Source of the DNA: Palsa-504 sp963742795
GTDB lineage: Bacteria; Actinomycetota; Actinomycetes; Streptosporangiales; Streptosporangiaceae
Reading direction: 5' to 3'
DNA: 64,000 nt
Assembly: GCA_963742795.1 (NCBI GenBank)
Contig: CAVUNL010000003.1
Coordinates: 496,001 to 560,000, forward strand
How positions within the stretch are numbered: the first letter of the stretch is position 1; every line of letters begins with the position of its first letter. The notes under the pieces are model-generated. The model was given only the letters and a program-made list of their open reading frames with translations, made no database searches and had not been told where the DNA came from. A program made the position numbers and the translations under genes. Below, piece by piece: positions 28,993 through 38,246 of this stretch.

Positions 28993-29673
28993 GTGCGGGT
29001 GCTGGTCGTTGACGACGAGCCGAGCCTGGCCGAGCTGCTGGCCAGCGTGCTGCGGTACGAGGGCTGGACGGTGCAGACCGCGGGTAACGGCGCCGACGCG
29101 GTCCGGACCGCGCGCGAGTTCCGCCCCGACGCCGTGGTGCTGGACATCATGCTTCCCGACTTCAACGGCCTGGAGGTCATGCGCCGGCTCCGGGCCGAGA
29201 TACCGCAGGTATGCGTGCTGTTCCTGACCGCGCGGGACGCGGTGGAGGACCGGGTGGCGGGCATCACCGCCGGGGGCGACGACTACGTGACCAAGCCGTT
29301 CAGCCTGGAGGAAGTGCTGGCCCGGCTGCGCGGCCTGCTGCGCCGGGCCAACCTGACCCGCGCGCACACCGAGGGACTGCTCGCGGTCGGCGACCTGACC
29401 ATGGACGAGGACGCCCGCGAGGTCCGCCGGGACGGCGAGCTCATCGAACTGACCGCGACCGAGTTCGAGCTGCTCCGGTTCCTCATGCGCAACCCGAGGC
29501 GGGTGCTGTCCAAGGCGCAGATCCTGGACCGGGTGTGGAACTACGACTTCGGCGGCCAGGCCCACGTCGTCGAGCTGTACATCAGCTACCTGCGCAAGAA
29601 GATCGACGCCGGCCGCGCGCCGCTCATCCACACCGTCCGCGGCGTCGGTTACGTGCTGAAGCCGGCGAGCTGA
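28993..29673 (+). CDS. OmpR/PhoB-family response regulator
   Basis: A 226-residue regulator. Receiver: VVDDEPS (acidic pair), VVLDIMLPDFNG (phospho-Asp), FLTARDA (Thr), and VTKPFSLEEV (Lys). The winged-helix effector reads ELTATEFELLRFLMRNPRRV, then YISYLRKKIDAG and HTVRGVGYVLKP. The stop overlaps the kinase gene. The true start may be further upstream (see the preceding gap). Confidence 0.93.
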   Translation: MRVLVVDDEPSLAELLASVLRYEGWTVQTAGNGADAVRTAREFRPDAVVLDIMLPDFNGLEVMRRLRAEIPQVCVLFLTARDAVEDRVAGITAGGDDYVTKPFSLEEVLARLRGLLRRANLTRAHTEGLLAVGDLTMDEDAREVRRDGELIELTATEFELLRFLMRNPRRVLSKAQILDRVWNYDFGGQAHVVELYISYLRKKIDAGRAPLIHTVRGVGYVLKPAS

Positions 29674-31368
29674 TGCCCGCGTGGGGCGCTCGCGGCTGGC
29701 CGGCATCGCGCGGGCGATCGAGCGTGCTGTCGGTCCGGACCATCAGCGGCAAGCTGATCATCGGGCTGATGCGTGCTGTTCGCTCTGGCCGGCGCCGTGA
29801 TCAGCGTGGTCACCGCCCTGATCGCTCAGCGACTCGCTGGTGTCCTCGCTCGACGAGCAGCTGCGCAGCCGCGAGCGCCACCTACGCCATCTGCGTCGAG
29901 TCCGACCGACCAGGACTCCACCGGGCCGCAGGGCGGCGGCCATACCAGCCCGGCGACCAGCGGCGATAATCCGCCGCCGCCCGAGCGCTACTGCAGCCAG
30001 GGGCAGCCGCAGGGCATGCTGGGCGTGCGGATCAAGGACGGCCACGATCACCAACTGCGGCGTCGTCGACGGCATGAACAACGAGACATGCCACCTGTCG
30101 GCGGCTGACCACGAAGGCCGCTCATGGCATTGCCGGTGTACCAGCAGTCCGGCGCGGCCAGCAGCCGCCCTGGCCGAGCACCGCACGACCAGCGCGAACC
30201 TGACCTCGCTCGACGGCGACTTCGGCTCACCGGGGTGGCGGGACACGACGGCGACATCCTGGTCACCGGGCTGCCGCTGACCACGCGTGGAGCACAGCTG
30301 AGCCAGGTCGAGAACACCGAGCCTGATCGTCTTCCTCAGTCGTGCTGCTGCTGGCCGGTGGTCCTGGGCGCCGCCCTGGTGCAGTTCTCGCTGCGGCCGC
30401 TGCGCCGGGTCGCCGCCACCGCGACCAAGGTGACCGAACTGCCGCTGGACTCCGGCGAGGTGACGCTGCCCGGCTGGCGTTCCCGACACCGACCCGCGGA
30501 CCGAGGTCGGCCAGGTCGGCGCCGCGTTCAACCGGATGCTCCTGCACGTCGAGCGGGCCCTGGGCCGCCGCGCGGCCAGCGAGGCCCGGCTGCGCCGGTT
30601 CGCCGCCGACGCCTCGCATGAACTGCGCACTCCCGCTGTCCGCGATCCGCGGCTACGCCGAGCTGGCCCTGCGGCACCGGGGCCCGGTGCCGGAGGACGT
30701 GACCCACGCGCTGACCCGGGTCCAGTCCGAGTCGGCCCGGATGAGCGTCCTGGTCGATGACCTGCTGCTGCTGGCCCGGCTGGACGCCGGCCGCCCGCTC
30801 GAGCGCGAGCCGGTCGACCTGTCCCGGCTGGCCATCGACGTGACCAGCGACGCGCGGGTCGCCCGCCGGGACCACCACTGGCGCCTGGACCTGCCCGGCG
30901 ACCCGGTCATGGTCCGCGGCGACGAACACCGCCTGCACCAGGTGCTGGCCAACCTGATGAGCAACGCGGGCAAGCACACCCCGCCGGGCTCGACGGTCAG
31001 CGTCGCGCTGCGCGTCGAGGAGTCCCGGAGGGCGGTTCGCCGCTGGACGGCGGATCCGCGGTGGTGCAGCGGGGCGTCGCGGCCGGCCGCGCCGCGGGTC
31101 GAGCTCAGCATCACCGACGACGGCCCCGGCATCCCGCCGGAACTGCTGCCGGACCTGTTCGAGCGCTTCACCCGGGGCGACACGTCGCGGGCGCGCGACC
31201 TGGACGCCGCGGGCAAGAGCACCGGGCTGGGCCTGGCCATCGTGGACGCGGTGGTGGCCGCGCACGGCGGCAGCATCACCGTGACCAGCCGACCCGGCCG
31301 GACCCGGTTCGCCATCTACCTGCCCGCTGCTGCCCGAGCCTGCGGACATGGCCGACATAGCGGGCTGA
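29673..31368 (+). CDS. Sensor histidine kinase, at least six frameshifts
   Basis: Starts MPAWGARGWPASRGRSSVLS with a first membrane helix (LFALAGAVISVVTALIAQR) after a shift near 29770. The extracytoplasmic domain is badly broken. A second helix and HAMP segment (LRPLRRVAATATKVTEL), H-box FAADASHELRTPLSAI, N-box LHQVLANLMSNAGKH and G-boxes DDGPGIPPELL and STGLGLAIVDAV follow. The repaired end LPLLPEPADMADIAG stops at 31368. Partner of the regulator just upstream; signal unknown. Confidence 0.85.
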
Positions 31369-31388
31369 CGGTGTGCTAGTTCTAGGTC

Positions 31389-32125
31389 ATGGACGGCGAC
31401 CAGCAGCGGCTCCTGGCCACGATGCCGCTGCACGCGATCACCTCGACCTACGGCGAGCCGGGACTGCGGGACCGGTTCGCGGTCGAGATCGCGTCCTGGG
31501 CCGAGGGCGACCGGCTCCGGATGGAGCGGGCGCTGGACCTGGCCGCCCGGCTGCACGCCGCTGACCGCCGGGACCGCGAGCCGTACGTCAACCACCTGCT
31601 GCGGGTCGCGATCCGGATCATGTCGTACTACGGCGTGCGCGACGCCGACGTGGTCTGCGCCGCGCTGCTGCACGACGCCGTGGAAGATCACGCCGCCGAG
31701 CTGGCCGCCGGGCGGCCGGCGATCGAGCAGCCAGGCCGCGCTGGCGGTGCTGGCCGACCGAGTTCGGCCCGCGGGTGGCCGAACTGGTCGGCGCGGTGAC
31801 CAACCCGCCGTACGCGCCGGACCGCGACCAGGACGAGCAGTACCGGGAGCACGTCGCCGACAGCCTGCGGGACAACCCGTGGGCCCGGGTCATCAAGGCC
31901 TCGGACTTCACCGACAACGGCGTCGGCCTGATCCACACCACCGGTCCCCGGCTGTACCGGCTGGCGGGCAAGTACGCGCCGCTGGTCCCGGTGCTGCGGG
32001 ATCTCATCGCCCGGCCGGACACGCCGCTGGACGCCGCGGCCAAGGAGCACATCCTGGCCCAGCTCGACCGGGCCGCCGACCGGTTCGCGGCCCTGCGCGG
32101 GAGCGGCCGCGGGGATGCCGGTTAG
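31389..32125 (+). CDS. HD-domain phosphohydrolase (RelA/SpoT-HD-like), one frameshift
   Basis: About 245 residues. HLLRVAIRIM and LLHDAVEDH give the metal-binding HD signature, with VIKASDFTDNGVGLIH as the later conserved Asp motif. A shift near 31730 separates the halves. It is HD-only, without a synthetase domain, and could be a small alarmone or nucleotide hydrolase; this is an inference. Its TAG directly abuts the ATG of the glycosylase gene. Confidence 0.75.
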
Positions 32126-32972
32126 ATGCCGGAGCTGCCCGAGGTCGAGACCGCCCGCCGCCTGATCGCCGACCTGGCCCTGGGCCGGCGCATCGTCGGC
32201 GTCGACGACGCCGACACGTTCGTCTGCCGGCCGCACTCCCCCGGTGAGCTGCGCGACGCGCTGACCGGGCGCACGCTGACCGCGGCGCACCGTCGCGGCA
32301 AGACCATGTGGTGCGAGACCTCGGGCCTGGACGGCTCGGCCGGATCCCCGGCCCGGACCTCGGCATCCACCTGGGCATGAGCGGCCGCATCGTGGTCACC
32401 GCCCCGGACGGCTGGGTGGCCGAGGGCGGCGACCCGCCCGGGCCGGGACGCGCAGCCGCGCAAGGCCGAGTGGGACCGCTTCACCCTCGAGTTCGCCGAC
32501 GGCGGCCGGCTGGCCCTGTTCGACAAGCGCCGGCTCGGGCGCATCGTGCTCAACCCCGACATCGACGCGCTCGGCCCGGACGCGGCCGAGGTCACGCCGG
32601 CCCAGTTCCGCGCCGTGATCACCAAGCGGGACGATCGCGGTCAAGGCCCGCCTGCTGGACCAGTCCAAGATCGCCGGGATCGGGAACCTGCTGGCCGACG
32701 AGATCTTGTGGCAGGCCAAGATCGCCGCCCGGCACGCCGGTCAGCCACCTGGAGCGCAAGGACGCCGACCGCCTGTACCGCGCGCTGCGGTCAAGGTGCT
32801 GGCCGCCGCGCTGGCCGCCGGCGGCGGCGCGCACACCGGCGACGTCATCGCGGCCCGCCGCCCGGGCGGCAGCTGCCCGCGCTGCGGCGCCGAGATGGTG
32901 CACGGCACGGTCGGCGGCCGCTCCACCTGGTGGTGCTCCCGGGAGCAGGGTGGTCTTGCCGGATCGCGCTGA
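32126..32972 (+). CDS. Fpg/Nei family DNA glycosylase, about five frameshifts
   Basis: MPELPEVETARRLIADLALG: Pro2 (nucleophile after Met removal) and Glu3 are present. HRRGKTMWCET, GIHLGMSGRIVV, and the H2TH segment KARLLDQSKIAGIGNLLADE follow. The C-terminal zinc finger is CPRCGAEMVHGTVGGRSTWWC. Shifts lie near 32335, 32450, 32635, 32740 and 32790. It excises oxidised bases. With this many breaks it is either badly sequenced or dead. Confidence 0.85.
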
Positions 32973-33011
32973 CCAGCGGTAAGAAAGAGGCGCAGTCCGC
33001 CCGGCCCGCTC

Positions 33012-35132
33012 TCAGATGAGCTCGGCCAGGAAGGCGGCGGCCCGTTTCGCGCCGTCGGTCTCCACGGGCCGGTAGCTGACCGGACGCGCGACCTCCTCGG
33101 CTATCGCCGCGGCCAGCGCTTCGGGTCTGGTCTCCTCGTAGTCAACGCACCGGCCCGCGCCGTACTGGGCCAGCCGGTGCCTGACATGGAAGTTCTGCTC
33201 GAAGTGGTGGCGCAACGGCACGTAGATGAACGGCCGCTGGCTCGCGGTGAGCTCCATGGTGGTGGTCAGGCCGCCTTGCACCACCGCCAGATCGCAGGCC
33301 GCGAGATGGCGGTAGAGGTCGTGAACGTAGCCATGGACCTCGAGCCCGTCATGGGATTCCAGGGAAGTAAAGGGGTCCGGGTCGATCCGGGGCCCGGCGA
33401 CCAGGATCATCCTCAGTTCGGGCACCAGCCGCTTGGCCTCCGGGAAGGCTGTCGCCACCCGGCGGAGCAAGTCGGTGCCTACACCCGAGCCGCCGACCGT
33501 GACCACGCAGACCTTCTCGTCGGGCCGGTATCCCAGGTCCGCGCGGATAGCGTCGTGGTCGGTGGGCGAGAACCCGGTTACATAGCCCGAGAACTGGTAG
33601 TTCTGCTCGACCCAGTCGCGGATCAGCGGCAGCGAGTCCCCGAAGCCGTCCGGCACCACGTCGGCGGGGTTGCCGACGAACACCGAGCGGTCCCGCAGGT
33701 TGGGGAAGCGGGCGATCTGCTCGATCATCTCCGCGTTGTAGTCGGCGGTCAGGGCTCGCTCCCGCTCTCCGCCGTCCGGCATCGGCAGCATGCCCACAAA
33801 GTCGGTCATCCAGGCGTAGGGCGCCCGCTTGAGCTCGGGGTTCTCGTGTAGGAAGTAGTCGATGTCCCAGGCCTCGTCGCCGACCCACAGGTCGTACGGC
33901 TCGTCCCGGACCAGGTCGTCGAACACCATGAAGTTGCTGACCAGGATCTCGTCCATGTTCCGGAGGGCCTGGAAGGCGTGCAGGTCGTGCTCGGCGGCCT
34001 CACTCTCGATGTGCCCAGACTCACTGGCCAGGGCGGCCGAGGCAGGGTGGATAAGCTCGCCTCGCCGCTTCAGCAGTTCGGTGACCGGGTGCTGGGCAAG
34101 CCAGTGGACCTCGAGGCCCGGCCGGAGCGCCCGCAGCTCATCGGCAATGGCCAGGTCGCGGCGGGCGTGACCGAGTCCGATGGGCGAGGAGACGTAGAGC
34201 ACCCGCTTGGGCCGGTTCAGCGGCCTGGTCCAGGTGCGCCGGCCGGGAGGCGCGGTCTCGATGGGCCGGAATCGGTCCGCGAACTCCTTGATCGCATGGT
34301 TGACAATGACGGGCTCCCGCGCCATAGGCAGGTGCCCGGCGCCCTCCAGGACTAGGAGCTCGCCGCCGGTGAGCTCGGCGACCCGCTCGCCGCGCTCGAA
34401 CGGCTGGCAGCGGTCCCCCTGCCCATGGATGACCAAAACCGGGCAGCTCACCTGGCGCAGCAGCGCCTCGGTCTCCTCCCGGTTCGACGACGCTATCGGT
34501 CCGGCGTCGTGCAGCAGCATCGTCTCCGGGCCGATGTCCATCGCCCAGCTAACGCAGTCTTCATGCTGCTTGGTGGAATGCGGCTCGTAGAGCAACTCCG
34601 CGAAGAAGAACTCGGCGTAGCCCCGCCAGTCGCGCAGCCAGTAATGCCGGTTGCACTTAGCCCAGCCCTCCTCGGTGTCGAGTACCTCGTCGAAGTCGTA
34701 CTGCGTGCGGGCCGGCAGCGGCGGCGTGAGGAACGGCGCCCAGGTGGCCATGGTCACCACGCCGAGCACCCGATCGGGGTGCTGGCCCGCGGTCAGCAGT
34801 GCACGCCAGCCGCTGGTGCACGCCCCGACCAGGACCGCCCGGTCGACGCCTGTCGCGTCCATGACCGCGATCGTGTCGGCCACCCACTCGGTGTCGGCGT
34901 AGGCCTCGGCCGACTGCGGCCGGTCGGACCGGCCGTTGCCGCGCGGGTCGATGGTGACCACCTTGAAGAAGCGGGCCAGGTACGGCACCTGCGCTTTCCA
35001 GCACCGGGAGTGCACGATCCCGTCGATTGGGGGGAATACCACCGTGGGTTCGCCCGCCCCGAACACCTCGTAGCCGACCTTGACGCCATCACGCTCGATG
35101 AAGCCCTCCGTGTCGGGATACCTCGCCCGCAT
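33012..35132 (-). CDS. Alpha/beta-hydrolase::GT-B glycosyltransferase fusion (copy A)
   Basis: An intact 706-residue two-domain protein. Residues 1-290 are an alpha/beta hydrolase (FFKVVTIDPRGNGRSDRP). The nucleophile elbow reads VGACTSGW with Cys105 where Ser is usual; Asp240 (HGQGDR) and His267 (EGAGHLP) complete a triad. Residues 308-706 are a UGT/MurG-like GT-B enzyme: VLYVSSPIGLGHARRDLAIA acceptor side, VVTVGGSGVGTDLL, and a donor motif at 618-660 (QGGLTTTMELTASQRPFIYV). No signal peptide. Last gene of the cassette. Substrates unknown. Confidence 0.88.
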   Translation of the reverse strand: MRARYPDTEGFIERDGVKVGYEVFGAGEPTVVFPPIDGIVHSRCWKAQVPYLARFFKVVTIDPRGNGRSDRPQSAEAYADTEWVADTIAVMDATGVDRAVLVGACTSGWRALLTAGQHPDRVLGVVTMATWAPFLTPPLPARTQYDFDEVLDTEEGWAKCNRHYWLRDWRGYAEFFFAELLYEPHSTKQHEDCVSWAMDIGPETMLLHDAGPIASSNREETEALLRQVSCPVLVIHGQGDRCQPFERGERVAELTGGELLVLEGAGHLPMAREPVIVNHAIKEFADRFRPIETAPPGRRTWTRPLNRPKRVLYVSSPIGLGHARRDLAIADELRALRPGLEVHWLAQHPVTELLKRRGELIHPASAALASESGHIESEAAEHDLHAFQALRNMDEILVSNFMVFDDLVRDEPYDLWVGDEAWDIDYFLHENPELKRAPYAWMTDFVGMLPMPDGGERERALTADYNAEMIEQIARFPNLRDRSVFVGNPADVVPDGFGDSLPLIRDWVEQNYQFSGYVTGFSPTDHDAIRADLGYRPDEKVCVVTVGGSGVGTDLLRRVATAFPEAKRLVPELRMILVAGPRIDPDPFTSLESHDGLEVHGYVHDLYRHLAACDLAVVQGGLTTTMELTASQRPFIYVPLRHHFEQNFHVRHRLAQYGAGRCVDYEETRPEALAAAIAEEVARPVSYRPVETDGAKRAAAFLAELI

Positions 35133-35218
35133 GGCCGCCTCCCTGGTAATACCTGTTGCCCTGTCCTATCGCTGTCCACTGCAGCGAGGTTGCCATGGCA
35201 GTACTTGCCGACGGCCGG

Positions 35219-36037
35219 TCATGCGCGTTCGGTTTCTTCGGGTTTGCGGGCCAGATAGCCCACGACGTTGATCTGGGCCCGGAGCGGCAAGCCATCTCGT
35301 AGCTGCCCCTGGGCCTGCTCCACGGCGGCGCGGTGGAACTCCGCCTCGCCGACGTTCTGGATGGCCTCGTACGCTGGCCCGAACGCGGCCAGCGCCCGCG
35401 CGTACACCTCGGGGTCCGCGAACTCCCAGGCGAACGGGACGTTCAGCCGCTTGACGTCGGCGAACCCGGATGACTCAAGGAGCTGCTCGCCTGCCCCGGG
35501 CCGGCCCAGCGACACCATCGCGGCCTGGTTGTCGACCTTCTCCACCGCGGCCAGGCGGAACGGTGCCAGCGCCCATCCTCCCGGGGACACCTTCAGGTGA
35601 CCCCAGACGGTTATCCCGACCCGTCCGCCGGGGCGAAGGACCCGGTGTATTTCGGCCACCGCGTGGGGTGTGGTGCCCCAGATCCCCCGGAAGCTGGTAA
35701 CCACGTCGAATGACGCCGGATCCCACGGCAGGGCGTTCATGTCGCCGACTCTGATGTCGCATTCGGGGTTCCGATCCCGGGCCACCGCGACCAGTCTGGC
35801 CGAGGCGTCGATACCGCAGCAGGAAGCGCCACGCAGGCGAGCCAGCTCGATGGCGAGCCCGGACCCGCAGGCCATGTCGAGCAGCCGGTCTCCGGCATCG
35901 ACGCCGAGCCGGTGGTGCACGCTGACGTACTCCCGGCAGTTGCTGGGCTCGCTGAGCGTCGCGAAGTCCACCGCACTACGGCCCCAGCCCTCGTCCACCA
36001 GCGTCCATTGGGGAGTGTCCGCGCTCGGCTTGGTCAT
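35219..36037 (-). CDS. Class I SAM-dependent methyltransferase
   Basis: A 272-residue protein. Motif I is LLDMACGSGLAIELA, the acidic loop GIDASARLVAVARDR, and motif IV SFDVVTSFRGIWGTTPHAV, then HRVLRPGGRVGITVWG. It belongs to the UbiE/Methyltransf_11 group. It lies 2 bp after fusion copy B and 86 bp before copy A on the same strand, so it is probably cotranscribed with both and acts on the same product. Confidence 0.88.
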   Translation of the reverse strand: MTKPSADTPQWTLVDEGWGRSAVDFATLSEPSNCREYVSVHHRLGVDAGDRLLDMACGSGLAIELARLRGASCCGIDASARLVAVARDRNPECDIRVGDMNALPWDPASFDVVTSFRGIWGTTPHAVAEIHRVLRPGGRVGITVWGHLKVSPGGWALAPFRLAAVEKVDNQAAMVSLGRPGAGEQLLESSGFADVKRLNVPFAWEFADPEVYARALAAFGPAYEAIQNVGEAEFHRAAVEQAQGQLRDGLPLRAQINVVGYLARKPEETERA

Positions 36038-36039
36038 TG

Positions 36040-38181
36040 CTACCCCCTCAGCAAAGTGCCGATCCGCGCGGCGGCGCGGTCCGCGCCGCCGCGCGGGATC
36101 TTACGGTAACCGGGTCTGGTGCCGGCCTCGGCCAGCGCCGTCCGCATCGTAACGGCCAACTGGTCTGCTGTCGTCGTCGTATAGTCCATCCGCAGGCCGG
36201 CCCGGTAGTGATCGAGCCGGTGGGTGACGAAGTGCTGCTGTTCCCAGTGGCGGCGCAGGGGAAAGTAGATGAAGGGCCGCCCGGTGGCGACCAGTTCCAT
36301 CGTCGTGGACAGCCCGCCCTGCACGATGGCCGCGTCGGCGCACGCCAGGTGTTCGAAGAGATCGGGCACATAGCCACGCTTGTCCATGCCCTCAGTGTCC
36401 GGCAGCAACCGGGGATCGATGCGAGGGCCGGTGACCAGAAGCATCCGCGCGTCCGGCACCTGCTTACGTAGCCGCGCGAACGCGTCGCAGATCAGTTCCA
36501 GCAGGCTGACGCCAGCCGCGGTGCCTCCTACCGCAGCCACCAGCAACGGCTGGTCCTGAGGGTAGCCGAGCCGGCCCCGCAACCGGCGGCGGTCACGATA
36601 GGCGGCGGGATTGAACGGAAGCACATACGGGACCGAGGTGAACCATCGCCTGGACCAGGGCCGTATGTGCGGCAAGCCCGGCCCGAACGAGAGATCGGGC
36701 AGCTCATCGAAGGAACCGATGAACATGGACAGGTCCCGCAGCCGGGGAAATCGCTCACGCTTTCCGATGGAGTCGGCGTTGTAGTCCGCGCACAACTCGG
36801 CTTCCCGCCGATCGCCGGGGTCGGTGGGCAGGAAGCCGATCACGTCGGTCATGAATACGTACGGCGCGATCTTCCGCTCAGGATTCTCGTGCAGGAAGTA
36901 GTCGATCTCCCAGCACTCGTCACCCACCCATAGGTCGTAGCTGGTGTCCCTGACCACGTCGTCGAACAGCAGGTAGTTCGCACAGAGGATCTCGTCCATC
37001 CTGCGGAACGCGTAGAACGCGGGCAGGTCGTGGTTCGCGGATTCCGACTCCCAGTGCGCCGACTCGCAGACCAGATCGGAGCTCGCCGGGTGGATGATCT
37101 CCCCCGCGTCGGCGAGGACCTCGGTCACCGGCGGCTGGGCCCACCAGTGGATCTCCAGGTCTGGCACCCGCTGCCGGAGGGCCCGGGCGATGGCCAGGTC
37201 CCGCTGGACGTGACCGAGGCCTATTGGGGAGGAGATCCATAGCGCCCGCCGAGAGCGGCTGTGCGTGGCCTGCCAGACGGCCCGCTTGCGCTGCCGGTGG
37301 CTTACTCTGCCCACAAAGTCACGGATGGCATGGTTCACCGCGACCGGGTACCGGGCATGCGGTGCATGCCCGCCGCCTTCGATCACGAGCAGCTCAGCGC
37401 TTGTCAGCTCGGCGATCCGCCGCGTCCGCTCCGGCGGGACGATCTTGTCCTGGTCACCGCCGATCACGAGTACCGGGCAGGCCAGCGACCGGCAGAGGCG
37501 GATCGCCTCCTGCTCATCACCGACCTGCTGAGGGGCATCGGCATCACACAGCAGGGTCTCAGCGTCGGTTTGCATGCCCCATTCGACGAGATCGTCGTAG
37601 GGCTTCGTGGAGTGCGGCTCCGTGGTGATCTGGGACATGAAGAACTCGACGTATCCTCGCCAGTCCCGCCGCCAATAATGCCGGTTCTCCTTCGCCCACC
37701 CCTCGGTAGTATCGAGCACGTCGTCGAAAGAATGTCCGTCTCGTTCCCAGGGGTCGGCTGGCGGGATCGGCAGCGTCGGCGCGATGGTCACGATCCCGGT
37801 CACTCGCTGCGGATGAGCCGCCGCGAACAACAGCGCCCAGGAGAAGCCGCTGCAGAACGCCGCGAGTACCGCCCGTTCGGTGCCGGTCGCGTCGAGCACG
37901 GCCGCAGCGTCACTCGCGTAGACGGCGTCGGCGTAGGCCGCCGGATTCCTGGGCCGGTCGGACCGGCCGTTGCCGCGCGGGTCAAAGGTGATCACACGGT
38001 AGTCGCGGGCCAGGAACGGCACCTGCATCTTCCAGTGCCTGGAGTCCACGATCGCCCACGTGGGCAGCAGCAGGATCGTCGGCTGGCCCGTGCCGTGCAC
38101 CTCGTAATGGATCCGCACGCCCGAATTGACAACGTAACCGGACTCATCGGGTAGTCGTGCGCGCATTGGTTGCACCCCCAA
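36040..38181 (-). CDS. Alpha/beta-hydrolase::GT-B glycosyltransferase fusion (copy B)
   Basis: An intact 713-residue paralogue of copy A with the same domain order. The hydrolase elbow reads AAFCSGFSW with Cys110 aligned to Cys105 of copy A; Asp245 (GGDQDK) and His272 (GGGHAPH) follow. The GT domain starts near 312 (LWISSPIGLGHVQRDLAIA) and has a matching donor motif (IVQGGLSTTMELVATGRPFI) followed by HWEQQHFVTHRL. The two copies are clearly diverged, so the duplication is old. It lies next to the LuxR gene. Confidence 0.88.
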   Translation of the reverse strand: MGVQPMRARLPDESGYVVNSGVRIHYEVHGTGQPTILLLPTWAIVDSRHWKMQVPFLARDYRVITFDPRGNGRSDRPRNPAAYADAVYASDAAAVLDATGTERAVLAAFCSGFSWALLFAAAHPQRVTGIVTIAPTLPIPPADPWERDGHSFDDVLDTTEGWAKENRHYWRRDWRGYVEFFMSQITTEPHSTKPYDDLVEWGMQTDAETLLCDADAPQQVGDEQEAIRLCRSLACPVLVIGGDQDKIVPPERTRRIAELTSAELLVIEGGGHAPHARYPVAVNHAIRDFVGRVSHRQRKRAVWQATHSRSRRALWISSPIGLGHVQRDLAIARALRQRVPDLEIHWWAQPPVTEVLADAGEIIHPASSDLVCESAHWESESANHDLPAFYAFRRMDEILCANYLLFDDVVRDTSYDLWVGDECWEIDYFLHENPERKIAPYVFMTDVIGFLPTDPGDRREAELCADYNADSIGKRERFPRLRDLSMFIGSFDELPDLSFGPGLPHIRPWSRRWFTSVPYVLPFNPAAYRDRRRLRGRLGYPQDQPLLVAAVGGTAAGVSLLELICDAFARLRKQVPDARMLLVTGPRIDPRLLPDTEGMDKRGYVPDLFEHLACADAAIVQGGLSTTMELVATGRPFIYFPLRRHWEQQHFVTHRLDHYRAGLRMDYTTTTADQLAVTMRTALAEAGTRPGYRKIPRGGADRAAARIGTLLRG

Positions 38182-38246
38182 ACGGCCGCTAGCCAGCAGC
38201 GTAGGGCCTGCAGAAATGACGGTCTATCGGGGAAAACCACTAGGTA

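Noticed and set aside
28993..31368. Programmed frameshifting in the histidine kinase
   Set aside because: Many shifts in the sensory region without slippery-site plus structure pattern; error or decay fits better.
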